A stretch of DNA of 64,000 bases from Xestospongia muta (GCA_963693285.1 OY848921.1:4025497-4089496); one strand, 5' to 3'; counted from the first letter of the stretch, positions 1-13,451 are shown. Numbers and translations: made by a program. Notes: generated by a model from the sequence alone, not told the origin.

Positions 1-2296
1 CAAGATGACAAGTATTCACAGCATAGTAAATTTGCAGAAAAACAACAATATAGTAAATAAAATCACAACATTGTACTATATTAGCTCAGAAATTATACTA
101 CATTATATCACACTTACAGGCTATTATATTTTAGAGGACACATCAAGATGACAAGTATTCACAACGTAGTAAATTTGTAGAAAAACAACAATATAGTAAA
201 TAAAATCACAGCATTGTACAACATTAGCTCAGAAATTATACTACATTATATCACACTTACCGACTATTATATTTTAAAGGACACATCAAGATGACAAGTA
301 TTCACAGCATAGTAAATTTGTAGAAAAACAAAAATATAGTAAATAAAATCACAACATTGTACTACATTAGCTCAGAAATTATACTAAATTATATCACACT
401 TACCTGCTATTATATTTTAGAGGACACATCAAGATGACAAGTATTCACAGCGTAGTAAATTTGTAGAAAAACAACAATATAGTAAATAAAATGTCAACAT
501 CGTACTACATTAGCTCAGAATTATACTACATTATATCACACTTACCGACTATTATATTTTAGAGGACACATCAAGATGACAATTAATCACAGCGTAGTAA
601 ATTTGTAGAAAAAAAACAATATAGTAAATAAAATCACAACATTGTACTACATAAACTTAGAAATTATACTACATTATATCACACTTACCGACTATTTTAT
701 TTTAGAGGACACATTAAGATGACAAGTATTCACAGCATAGTAAATTTGTAGAAAAACAACAATATAGTAAATAAAATCACAACATCATACTACATTAGCT
801 CAGAATTATACTACATTATATCACACTTACTGGCTATTATATTTTAGAGGACACATAAGATGACAAGTATTCACAGTGTAGTAAATTTGTAGAAAAATTA
901 CAATATAGTAAATAAAATTACAACATCGTACTACATTAGCTCAGAATTATACTACATTATATCACACTTACCGACTATTACATTTTAGAGGACACATCAA
1001 GATGACAAGCATTTACAGAGTAGTAAATTTGTAGGAAAACAACAATATAGTAAATAAAATCACAACATTATACTAGATTTGTTCAGAAATTATACTACAT
1101 TATATCCCACTTACCAACTATTATATTTTAGAGGACACATCAAGATGACAAGTATTCACACCGTAGTAAATTTGTAGAAAAACAACAATATAGTAAATAA
1201 AATCACAACATTGTACTACATAAGCTCAGAAATTATACTACATTGTATCACACTTACCAACTATTATATTTAAGAGGACACATCAAGATGACAAGTATTC
1301 ACAGCGTAGTAAATTTGTAGAAAAATTACAATATAGTAAATAAAATTACAACATCGTACTACATTAGCTTAGAAATTATACTACATTATATCACACTTAC
1401 CGACTATTATATTTTAGAGGACACATCAAGATGACAAGCATTTACAGAGTAGTAAATTTGTACGAAAACAACAATATAGTAAATAAAATCACAACATTAT
1501 ACTAGATTTGTTCAGAAATTATACTACATTATATCACACTTACCGACTATTATATTTTAGAGGACACATCAAGATGACAAGTATTCACAGCGTAGTAAAT
1601 TTGTAGAAAAACAACAATATAGTAAATAAAATCACAACATTGTACTACATAAGCTCAGAAATTATACTACATTGTATCACACTTACCAACTATTATATTT
1701 AAGAGGACACATCAAGATGACAAGTAATCACAGTGTAGTAAATTTGTAGAAAAACAACAATATAGTTAATAAAATCACAACATTGTACTACATAAACTTA
1801 GAAATTATACTACATTATATCACACTTACCGACTATTATATTTTAGAGGACACATAAATAAAGATGACAAGTATTCACAGCATAGTAAATTTGTAGAAAA
1901 ATTACAATATAGTAAATAAAATTACAACATCATACTACATTAGCTCAGAAATTATACTACATTATATCACACTTACCAACTATTATATTTAAAAGGACAC
2001 ATCAAGATGACAAGTATTCACAGTGTAGTAAATTTGTAGAAAAAAAACAATATAGTAAATAAAATCACAACATTGTACTACATAAACTTAGAAATTATAC
2101 TACATTATATCACACTTACCGGCTATTATATTTTAGAGGACACATCAAGATGACAAGTATTCACAGCGTAGTAAATTTGTAGAAAAACAACAATATAGTA
2201 AATAAAATCACAACATTGTACTACATTAGCTCAGAAAATATACTACATTATATCACACTTACCGACTATTAGGTTTTAGAGGACACATCAAGATGA
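1..2296. repeat. 143-bp satellite array I (left, about 16 monomers)
   Basis: Monomers start with CAAGATGACAAG at 1, 144 and 287, giving a 143-bp period. The array runs to about 2296 with roughly 16 copies that differ by a few percent and by 1-2 base indels. Each monomer ends with CACTTAC, a short variable stretch, then TATTATATTTTAGAGGACAC. The array enters from the left edge, so its true start is outside the window. It lies on the 3' side (gene sense) of the last visible ankyrin exon, so it is probably intronic or downstream of that gene. There is no long open frame. Confidence 0.95.
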
Positions 2297-2934
2297 CAAG
2301 TAGTCATACCACAGAAAAGGTAGAGTAAAATAAAACAGAAATTAAATAAAATACAATAGACAAATTTATACATTTAGAGATTATTGTACTACATTATGTC
2401 AAGGGATGGCACCAAGTACTCAAAACTTTTTACTGTTTAGCTAACTAAAGCACTTTTTAATGGTTTGAAGACCTGTAAAGGTTATGTTAAACAGGGCTCA
2501 GTGCTTCTGCAGAAATTATACTACATTGTATCACACTTACCAACTATTATATTTAAGAGGACACATCAAGATGACAAGTAATCACAGTGTAGTAAATTTG
2601 TAGAAAAACAACAATATAGTTAATAAAATCACAACATTGTACTACATAAACTTAGAAATTATACTACATTATATCATACTTACCAACTATTATATTTTAG
2701 AGGACACATCAAGATGACAAGTAGTCATACCACAGAAAAGGTAGAGTAAAATAAAACAGAAATTAAATAAAGTACAATAGACAAATTTATACATTTAGAG
2801 ATTATTGTACTACATTATGTCAAGGGATGGCACCAAGTACTCAAAACTTTTTACTGTTTAGCTAACTAAAGCACTTTTTAATGGTTTGAAGACCTGTAAA
2901 GGTTATGCTAAACAGGGCTCAGTGCTTCTGTTTA
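2297..2934. repeat. Duplicated non-satellite interruption of the array
   Basis: A non-satellite segment of about 215 bp (2297-2511) is followed by about 1.5 satellite monomers (2512-2718) and then by a near-identical second copy (2719-2934). Both copies contain the same stretch ending in GGGCTCAGTGCTTCTG. The second copy continues into the segment shared with 11.8-13.1 kb. The arrangement is best read as a local tandem duplication of about 420 bp at the array edge. Confidence 0.85.
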
Positions 2935-4632
2935 AAGACTAAAATTATACTACGAAATAGAAGTTATTACATTTTAAATAGTAAAAAAAGTAAACAAGTG
3001 TCCGTGATTTAGCACAGGGTTATTAATTAAGTGTTTGTGTTGAACCCTTTTTTAAAAGTGCTTTATCTATGCTTCATTATATCAAACTTTAAGTATAATT
3101 GAACTAAAATGCCCCTTGAAAGATAAAATAATTTTTTTTCTTAAGACATCACGTAAAAACAACATGATGAAAATCATGACTATCTGGACTATGTAAATGG
3201 CATCTTTCAAAAAGATGTAATCAATCTGACAAAATTCAGTATGGAACATTGTAGTGTAAGCATTATCATTGGTAAAAGAGAGAAGGAGGAAGAATTCTCA
3301 ATAAACTGATTATATTGCTAACATCAAAAAGGTCAAATATGTATCATCTAATAATAATAATTATCAATCTACATCAATAGAAGCTATTGGAGAAAACAAT
3401 CTTCAAAACTTGCTAGATGATCATCAGTCATCTTTTATATCATCAACTTAATTGGAGAGGTGTGGCTATTACTTTTATCTAAACTCTATTACTATTTCAT
3501 CTCATTTCTTTGGTTACATATCTGTTATACTGTACTATGTTAATGTAAATCTTACAAAGAGGATCTACTCCTTTGTACCAATATCTCATTGTTAATGTAG
3601 TATAATTGCATTATAAAATTTGTTAAGTCAGGTACATTACTTTGTATCATTACAATGTCTAATCTATTTCTTCTCTCATAGTTAACACCAATTCACACAA
3701 CTAAAAATACATTATAAAAACAAGACCAAAAAAACCAACTGCAGTGTAAAATACACTAACTAAATTACCTTAGTAACAACATCGATATCAGCTACATGGT
3801 TAACTAATACTTCAACAACATGTACATGTCCTTTATCACTTGCATAATGAAGGGCTGTCCATCCAATCTATTGTAAAACAAACAAACTGTAAATTGTATA
3901 ATATCATTACTAAAATCTAAACTAATTGTATAAACATATTCTGATCACAATAAACTGTTTCTATCTGTCCACTTTGTCACGTAAAACATACTAGTCATAC
4001 ATTGTGTACATATAAATAATATTATAAATGTACTGTATATGAGTGTAAAAAGCAATATAAGTGACTGTTTAACAAGACACAAACAGAACATTTTTTGGAG
4101 TTAGGCCTAAACTACCTAGGAACATATAGCTCTTTATCTTAAGTTATATGTTAATTTAAAGATATTAGTGGACAAACAGGAAGTCATTACCTCAACATAC
4201 AAATACCTATACTGGTATCCAACAATAAGCAGTAGATTACAAATATACTTTCTATAATAATCACTGTTTCTGTATTTTATATTACAATAAAACAACTTAA
4301 AACTCAACAATTTATTATGTTACATTATGAGCTTTACTACTAAAGTTGTATGTGCTACTACACTGATCATTGAAAAAGTTTCTAAAAAAGACGTTTATCA
4401 TCTCTTGCTTCCAATAGATGGAAAGCTGATTGATGTACAAGCAATGAAAGGAACATTTATCACTTTTTATCAATTATTATAAGAGATTTATTATTATATT
4501 ATCATTATTATATTACATACTCTTAAAAACAATTAAACCTTTATATAACACATAATTACAGTTTTGTAAGGACAAACAACTTGCTTTTTTAATTCAGTTA
4601 TACATAGTTTATGAAATAAGATAAGTATGTGA
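2780..4632. repeat. Segmental duplication, copy 1 (carries an ankyrin exon)
   Basis: This stretch is nearly identical to 11793-13098, apart from an extra 548 bp here (3067-3614) that copy 2 lacks. It carries the ankyrin exon at 3769-3867. Homology ends at AAGTATGTGA (4632), just before the next ankyrin exon at 4641, which copy 2 does not have. The rest is intron-like AT-rich DNA. Confidence 0.9.
3769..3867 (-). CDS. Ankyrin-repeat exon (fourth visible in the gene)
   Basis: A 99-nt exon encoding one ankyrin repeat of 33 residues that starts IGWTALHYASDKGHVHVVE. The TALHYA turn and the GH-VVE-L pattern are diagnostic of the repeat. The acceptor is AATAG before ATTGG; the donor is AAG/GTAAT. 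The exon is phase 0 on both sides and joins in frame to the exon at 4641-4739. It is the duplicate of 12235-12333 and differs by D/N near its end (ADIDVV here, ADINVV there). Ankyrin repeats bind proteins; the partner cannot be told. The gene presumably continues beyond the left edge. Confidence 0.85.
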
Positions 4633-4640
4633 ACACTTAC

Positions 4641-4739
4641 ATTGTTAACATAGTCTACGTTGGCTCCTTTCTGCAATAAAAGCAATACAACATCTTTGTG
4701 TCCATTCATTACTGCTAACATGAATGGAGTAGACCCCTC
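4641..4739 (-). CDS. Ankyrin-repeat exon (third visible)
   Basis: A 99-nt exon, phase 0 at both ends, encoding EGSTPFMLAVMNGHKDVV followed by LLLLQKGANVDYVNN, one complete ankyrin repeat. The acceptor TTTCCAG and the donor AAT/GTAAGTG fit consensus well. It is read between the exon at 12235-12333 (upstream, across 7 kb of satellite) and that at 3769-3867 (downstream). No second copy was seen in the duplicated segment. Being in frame with its neighbours and free of stops, it looks maintained. Confidence 0.85.
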
Positions 4740-4792
4740 CTGGAAATATTATGATAACACATCAGGAAAATACATCATAACAGATGTAAAAT

Positions 4793-7700
4793 AACAACAT
4801 TGTATAACATAATCTTGGATATTGTATTACATTATATCACACTTACCAACTATTATATTTTAGAGGACACATCAAGATGACAAGTATTCACAGCGTAGTA
4901 AATTTGTAGAAAAACAACAATATAGTAAATAAAATCACAACATTGTACTACATTAGCTCAGGAATTATACTACATTATATCACACATACCGGCTATTATA
5001 TTTTAGAGGACACATCAAGATGAAAAGTATTCAAAGCGTAGTAAATTTGTAGAAAAACAACAATATAGTAAATAAAATCACAACATTGTACTACATAAGC
5101 TCAGAAATTATACTACATTATATCACACTTACCAACTATTATATTTTAGAGGACACATCAAGATGACAAGTAATCACAGCGTAGTAAATTTGTAGAAAAA
5201 CAACAATATAGTAAATAAAATCACAACATTGTACTACATAAACTTGGAAATTATACTACATTATATCACACTTACCAACTATTTTATTTTAGAGGACACA
5301 TCAAGATGACAAGTATTCACAGGATAGTAAATTTGTAGAAAAACAACAATATAGTAAATAAAATTACAACATCGTACTACATTAGCTCAGAAATTATACT
5401 ACATTATATCACACTTACTGGCTATTATATTTTAGAGGACACATCAAGATGACAAGTATTCACAGCATAGTAAATTTATAGAAAAATTACAATATAGTAA
5501 ATAAAATTACAACATCGTACTACATTAGCTCAGAAATTATACTACATTATATCACACTTACCAACTATTATATTTTAGAGGACACATCAAGATGACAAGT
5601 AATCACAGTGTAGCAAATTTGTAGAAAAACAACAATATAGTAAATAAAATCACAACATTGTACTACATTAGTTCAGAAATTATACTACATTATATCACAC
5701 TTACCAACTATTATATTTTAGAGAACACATCAAGATGACAAGTATTCACAGCGTAGTAAATTCATAGAAAAACAACAATATAGTAAATAAAATCACAACA
5801 TTGTACTACATAAGCTCAGAAATTATACTATATTATATCACACTTACCAACTATTATATTTTAGAGGACACATCAACATAACAAGTAATCACAGCGTAGT
5901 AAATTTGTAGAAAAACAACAATATAGTAAATAATATCACAACATTGTACTACATAAACTTAGAAATTATACTACATTATATCACACTTACCGACTATTTT
6001 ATTTTGGAGGACACATAAAGATGACAAGTATTCACAGCATAGTAAATTTGTAGAAAAATTACAATATAGTAAATAAAATTACAACATCGTACTACATTAG
6101 CTCAGAAATTATACTACATTATATCACACTTACCCACTATTATATTTTAGAGGACACATCAAGATGACAAGTATTCACAGCGTAGTAAATTTGTAGAAAA
6201 ACAACAATACAGTAAATATAATCACAACGTTGTACTACATAAGCTTAGAAATTATACTACATTATATCACACTTACCAACTATTATATTTTAGAGGACAC
6301 ATCAAGATGACAAGTATTCACAGGGTAGTAAATTTGTAGAAAAACAACAATATAGTAAATAAAATCACAACATTGTACTACATAAGCTTAAAAATTATAC
6401 TACATTATATGACACTTACTGGCTATTATATTTTAGAGGACACATCAAGATGACAAGTATTCACAGCGTAGTAAATTTGTAGAAAAACAACAATATAGTA
6501 AATAAAATCACAACATTGTACTACATTAGCTCAGAAATTATACTACATTATATCACACTTACCCACTATTATATTTTAGAGGACACATCAAGATGACAAG
6601 TATTCACAGCGTAGTAAATTTGTAGAAAAACAACAATATAGTAAATAAAATCACAACATTGTACTACATAAACTTAGAAATTATACTACATTATATCACA
6701 CTTACCCACTATTATATTTTAGAGGACACATCAAGATGACAAGTATTCACAGCGTAGTAAATTTGTAGAAAAACAACAATATAGTAAATAAAATCACAAC
6801 ATTGTACTACATAAACTTAGAAATTATACTACATTATATCACACTTACCGACTATTATATTTTTGAGGACACATCAAGATAACAAGTATTCACAGTGTAG
6901 TAAATTTGTAGAAAAACAACAATATAGTATATAAAATCACAACATTGTACTACATAAGCTCAGAAATTATACTACATTATATCACACTTACTGGCTATTA
7001 TATTTTAAAGGATACATCGAGATGACAAGTATTCACAGGGTAGTAAATTTGTAGAAAAAAAACAATATAGTAAATAAAATCACAACATTGTACTACATAA
7101 ACTTAGAAATTATACTACATTATATCAAACTTACCCGCTATTATATTTTAGAGGACACATCAAGATGACAAGAATTCACAGCATAGTAAATTTGTAGAAA
7201 AACAACAATATAGTAAATAAAATCACAACATTGTACTATATTAGCTCAGAAATTACACTACATTATATCACACTTACCGACTATTATATTTTAGAGGACA
7301 CATCAAGATGACAAGTATTCACAGCGTAGTAAATTTGTAGAAAAACAACAATATAGTAAATAAAATCACAACATTGTACAATATTAGCTCAGAAATTATA
7401 CTACATTATATCACACTTACCGACTATTATATTTTAGAGGACACATCAAGATGACAAGTATTCACAGCGTAGTAAATTTGTAGAAAAACAACAATATAGT
7501 AAATAAAATCACAACATTGTACTACATAAGCTCAGAAATTATACTACATTATATCACACTTACCGACTATTATATTTTAGAGGACACATCAAGATGACAA
7601 GTATTCACAGCGTAGTAAATTTGTAGAAAAACAACAATATAGTAAATAAAATCACAACATTGTACCACATAAGCTTAGAAATTATACTACATTATATCAC

Positions 7701-10700
7701 ACTTAGGGGCTATTATATTTTAGAGGACACATCAAGATGACAAGAATTCACAGCGTAGTAAATTTGTAGAAAAACAACAATATAGTAAACAAAATCACAA
7801 CATTGTACTACATTAGCTCAGAAATTATACTACGTTATATCACACTTACCGGCTATTATATTTTAAAGGACACATCAAGATGACAAGTATTCACAGCGTA
7901 GTAAATTTGTAGAAAAACAAGAATATAGTAAATAAAATCACAACATTGTACTATATTAGCTCAGAAATTACACTACATTATATCACACTTACCGACTATT
8001 ATATTTTAGAGGACACATCAAGATGACAAGTATTCACAGCGTAGTAAATTTGTAGAAAAACAATATAGTAAATAAAATCACAACATTGTACAATATTAGC
8101 TCAGAAATTATACTACATTATATCACACTTACCGACTATTATATTTTAGAGGACACATCAAGATGACAAGTATTCACAGCGTAGTAAATTTGTAGAAAAA
8201 CAACAATATAGTAAATAAAATCACAACATTGTACTACATAAGCTCAGAAATTATACTACATTATATCACACTTACCGACTATTATATTTTAGAGGACACA
8301 TCAAGATGACAAGTATTCACAGCGTAGTAAATTTGTAGAAAAACAACAATATAGTAAATAAAATCACAACATTGTACTACATAAGCTTAGAAATTATACT
8401 ACATTATATCACACTTACGGGCTATTATATTTTAGAGGACACATCAAGATGACAAGTATTCACAGCGTAGTAAATTTGTAGAAAAACAACAATATAGTAA
8501 ACAAAATCACAACATTGTACTACATTAGCTCAGAAATTATACTACGTTATATCACACTTACCGACTATTATATTTTAGAGGACACATGAAGATGACAAGT
8601 ATTCACAACGTAGTAAATTTGTAGAAAAACAACAATATAGTAAATAAAATCACAACATTGTACTACATAAACTTAGAAATTATACTACATTATATCACAC
8701 TTACCAACTATTATATTTTAGAGGACACATCAAGATGACAAGTATTCACAGCATAGTAAATTTGTAGAAAAACAACAATATAGTAAATAAAATCACAACA
8801 TTGTACTATATTAGCTCAGAAATTATACTACATTATATCACACTTACCGGCTATTATATTTTAGAGGACACATCAAGAAGACAAGTATTCACAGCGTAAT
8901 AAATTTGTAGAAAAACAAAAATATAGTAAATAAAATCACAACATTGTACTACATTAGCTCAGAAATTATACTATATTATATCTCACTTACCGACTATTAT
9001 ATTTTAGAGAACACATCAAGATGACAAGTATTCACAGCGTAGTAAATTTGTAGAAAAACAACAATATAGTAAATAAAATCACAACATTGTACTACATAAG
9101 CTTAAAAATTATACTACATTATATGAGACTTACTGGCTATTATATTTTAGAGGACACATCAAGATGACAAGTATTCACAGCGTAGTAAATTTGTAGAAAA
9201 ACAACAATATAGTAAATAAAATCACAACATTGTACTACATTAGCTCAGAAATTATACTACATTATATCACACTTACCCACTATTATATTTTAGAGGACAC
9301 ATCAAGATGACAAGTATTCACAGTGTAGTAAATTTGTAGAAAAACAACAATATAGTAAATAAAATCACAACATTGTACTACATAAACTTAGAAATTATAC
9401 TACATTATATCACACTTACCGACTATTATATTTTAGAGGACACATCAAGATGACAAGAATTCACAGCGTAGTAAATTTGTAGAAAAACAACAATATAGTA
9501 AATAAAATCACAACATTGTACTACATAAGCTTAGAAATTATACTACATTATATCACACTTACTGACTATTATATTTTAGAGGACACATCAAGATGACAAG
9601 TATTCACAGTGTAGTAAATTTGTAGAAAAACAACAATATAGTAAACAAAATCACAACATTGTACGACATTAGCTCAGAAATTATACTATGTTATATGACA
9701 CTTACCAGCTATTATATTTTAGAGGACACATCAAGATGACAAGTATTCACAGCGTAGTAAATTTGTAGAAAAACGAGAATATAGTAAATAAAATCACAAC
9801 ATTGTACTACATAAGCTTAAAAATTATACATTATATGACACTTACTGGCTATTATATTTTAGAGGACACATCAAGATGACAAGTATTCACAGCATAGTAA
9901 ATTTGTAGAAAAACAACAATATAGTAAATAAAATCACAACATTGTACTACATAAACTTAGAAATTATACTACATTATATCACACTTACCGACTATTATAT
10001 TTTAGAGGACACATCAAGATGACAAGAATTCACAGCGTAGTAAATTTGTAGAAAAACAACAATATAGTAAATAAAATCACAACATTGTACTATATTAGCT
10101 CAGAAATTATACTACATTATATCACACTTACCGACTATTATATTTTAGAGGACACATCAAGATGACAAGTATTCACACCGTAGTAAATTTGTAGAAAAAC
10201 AACAATATAGTAAATAAAATCACAACATTGTACTACATAAGCTTAGAAATTATACTACATTATATCACACTTACAGGCTATTATATTTTAGAGGACACAT
10301 CAAGATGACAAGTATTCACAGCGTAGTAAATTTGTAGAAAAACAACAATATAGTAAACAAAATCACAACATTGTACTACATTAGCTCAGAAATTATACTA
10401 CGTTATATCACACTTACCAGCTATTATATTTTAGAGGACACATCAAGATGACAAGTATTCACAGCGTAGTAAATTTGTAGAAAAACAACAATATAGTAAA
10501 TAAAATCACAACATTGTACTACATAAGCTTAGAAATTATACTACATTATATCACACTTACCGACTATTATATTTTAGAGGACACATCAAGATGACAAGTA
10601 TTCACAGCGTAGTAAATTTGTAGAAAAACAACAATATAGTAAATAAAATCACAACATTGTACTACATAAGCTTAGAAATTATACTACATTATATCACACT

Positions 10701-11728
10701 TACAGGCTATTATATTTTAGAGGACACATCAAGATGACAAGTATTCACAGCGTAGTAAATTTGTAGAAAAACAACAATATAGTAAACAAAATCACAACTT
10801 TGTACTACATTAGCTCAGAAATTATACTACGTTATATCACACTTACCAGCTATTATATTTTAGAGGACACATCAAGATGACAAGTATTTACAGCGTAGTA
10901 AATTTGTAGAAAAACAACAATATAGTAAATAAAATCACAACATTGTACTATATTAGCTCAGAAATTATACTACATTATATCACACTTACCGGCTATTATA
11001 TTTTAGAGGACACATCAAGAAGACAAGTATTCACAGCGTAATAAATTTGTAGAAAAACAACAATATAGTAAATAAAATCACAACATTGTACTACAAAAGC
11101 TTAGAAATTATACTACATTATATCACACTTACCCGCTATTATATTTTAGAGGACACATCAAGATAACAAGTATTCACAGTGTAGTAAATTTGTAGAAAAA
11201 CAACAATATAGTAAATAAAATCACAACATTGTACTACATAAGCTCAGAAATTATACTACATTATATCACACTTACCCGCTATTATATTTTAGAGGACACA
11301 TCAAGATGACAAGTATTCACAGCGTAGTAAATTTGTAGAAAAACAACAATATAGTAAATATAATCACAACATTGTACTACATTACCTCAGAAATTATACT
11401 ACATTATATAACACTTACCAACTATTATATTTTAGAGGACACATCAAGATGACAAGTATTCACAGCGTAGTAAATTTGTAGTAAAACAACAATATAGTAA
11501 ATAAAATCACAACATTGTACTACATTAGCTCAGAAATTATACTACATTATATCACACTTACCGACTATTATATTTTAGAGGACACATCAAGATGACAAGT
11601 ATTCACAGTGTAGTAAATTTGTAGAAAAACAACAATATAGTAAATATAATCACAACATTGTACTACATTAGCTCAGAAATTATACTAAATTATATCACAC
11701 TTACCTGCTATTATATTTTAGTACATTG
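4793..11728. repeat. 143-bp satellite array II (about 48 monomers, intronic)
   Basis: About 6.9 kb of the 143-bp monomer. The array begins with a partial monomer near 4793 and ends near 11728. Diagnostic variants recur at 429 bp (three monomers) and 715 bp (five monomers), which shows higher-order structure. It occupies most of the intron between the ankyrin exons at 12235-12333 and 4641-4739. On the gene's sense strand nearly every monomer carries the 5' splice-site-like heptamer GTAAGTG (CACTTAC on the plus strand). Confidence 0.95.
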
Positions 11729-11792
11729 TACTACATGTACTACATGTACATTGTATGTAGTAGAACATTGTACTACATAAACTTAGAAATTG
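11729..11792. other. Palindromic junction at the right edge of satellite array II
   Basis: The array breaks off into alternating TACATTGTAC, TACATGTAC and TACATGTACA motifs that form an imperfect inverted repeat. A short satellite-like piece follows (ACATTGTACTACATAAAC), and then the duplicated segment begins at 11793. It could fold into a hairpin and may mark a recombination or replication-slippage junction. Confidence 0.5.
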
Positions 11793-13098
11793 GACAAATT
11801 TTATACATTTAGAGATTATTGTACTACATTATGTCAAGGGATGGCACCAAGTACTCAAGACGTTTTCTGTTTAGCTAACTAAAGCACTTTTTAATGGTTT
11901 GAAGAGCTGTAAAGGTTATGCTAAACAGGGCTCAGTGCTTCTGCTTAAAGACTAAAATTATACTAGGAAATAGGAGTTATTACATTTTAAATAGTAAAAA
12001 AAGTAAACAAGTGTCCGTGATTTAGCACAGCATTATTAATTAAGTGCTTGCGTTGAACCCTTTTTTAAAAGTGCTTTATAAAATTTGTTAAGTCAGGTAT
12101 ATTCCTTTTCTATCATTACAATGTCTAATCTATTTCTTCTCTCATAGTTAACACCAATTCACACAACTAAAAACACATTATAAAAACAAGACCAAAAAAA
12201 CCAACTGCAGTGTAAAATACACTAACTAAATTACCTTAGTAACAACATTGATATCAGCTACATGGTTAACTAATACTTCAACAACATGTACATGTCCTTT
12301 ATCACTTGCATAATGAAGGGCTGTCCATCCAATCTATTGTAAAACAAACAAACTGTAAATTGTATAATATCATTACTAAAATCTAAACTAATTGTATAAA
12401 CATATTCTGATCACAATAAACTGTTTCTATCTGTCCACTTTGTCATGATAAAACATACTAGTCATACATTGTGTACATATAAATAATATTATAAATGTAC
12501 TGTATATGAGTGTAAAAAGCAATATAAGTGACTGTTTAACAAGACACAAACAGAACATTTTTTGGAGTTAAGCCTAAACTACCTAGGAATATATAGCTCT
12601 TTATGTTAAGTTATATGTTAACTTAAAGATATTAGTGGACAAACAGGAAGTCATTACCTCAACATACAAATACCTATACTGGTATCCAACAATAAGAAGT
12701 AGATTACAAATATAGTTTCTATAATAATCACTGTTTCTGTATTTTCTATTACAATAAAACAACTTAAAACTCAACAACTTATTACGTTACATTATGAGCT
12801 TTACTACTAAAGTTGTATGTGCTACTACACTGATCATTGAAACAGTTTTAAAAAAAGACATTTATCATCTCTTGCTTCCATTAGATGGAAAACTAATTGA
12901 TGTACAAGCAATGAAAGGAACATTTATCACTTTTATCAATTATTATAAGAGATTTATTATTATATTATCATTATTATATTGCATACTCTTAAAAACAATT
13001 AAATCTTTATATAACACATAATTACAGTATTTTAAGGACAAACAACTTGCTTTTTTACTTCAGTTATACATAGTTTATGAAATAAAATAAGTATGTGA
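11793..13098. repeat. Segmental duplication, copy 2 (carries an ankyrin exon)
   Basis: Counterpart of 2780-4632, with a few percent divergence and without the 548 bp found at 3067-3614 of copy 1. The break lies at a shared TTAT. It carries the ankyrin exon 12235-12333 and a 75-codon plus-strand open frame (12794-13021) whose equivalent in copy 1 is frameshifted. Confidence 0.9.
12235..12333 (-). CDS. Ankyrin-repeat exon (second visible)
   Basis: A 99-nt, phase-0 exon encoding one ankyrin repeat beginning IGWTALHYASDKGHVHVVE. It is almost identical to the exon at 3769-3867. The donor is AAG/GTAAT and the acceptor CAATAG. It follows the exon 13452-13544 in frame (NTSDQ then IGWTAL) and precedes EGSTPF at 4739. 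It has evidently been copied by segmental duplication, giving the protein an extra repeat without disturbing the frame. Confidence 0.85.
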
Positions 13099-13451
13099 TC
13101 CATTCTATTGTAATAACAAACAAACCATCAATTGCCAAATATTATACTAACACATTAAAACTAATTGTATAACACACAGAGACACTCCATTAATGTGTTT
13201 GATGTTATATCTTTCCACTTTCTATAATTATGTACAATGTGTATTTGTTTCAATTATAGTAATTTGTAGTGCTTTGTCTAAGTAACACAAATATCTAAAA
13301 ATGTATTTATCAAACAGTTACCATGTTTAATAAAATAACACAATAGTACTACATAGATAACAGCTAGAAAATAAAGTGGTAGACAATTTAAAACAACAAA
13401 GATTTAGTTTTGTTTATGTAGCATAAATGTTAATGTACAAAATTAACTTAC

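Noticed and set aside
4533..4721. 62-codon minus-strand ORF starting MLAVMNGHKD as an independent gene
   Set aside because: Only its first part is coding; it is the ankyrin exon 4641-4739 read on into its intron.
1..11728. Regularly spaced repeats as a CRISPR array
   Set aside because: The whole 143-bp unit is repeated with no unique spacers, and the genome is eukaryotic; this is satellite DNA.
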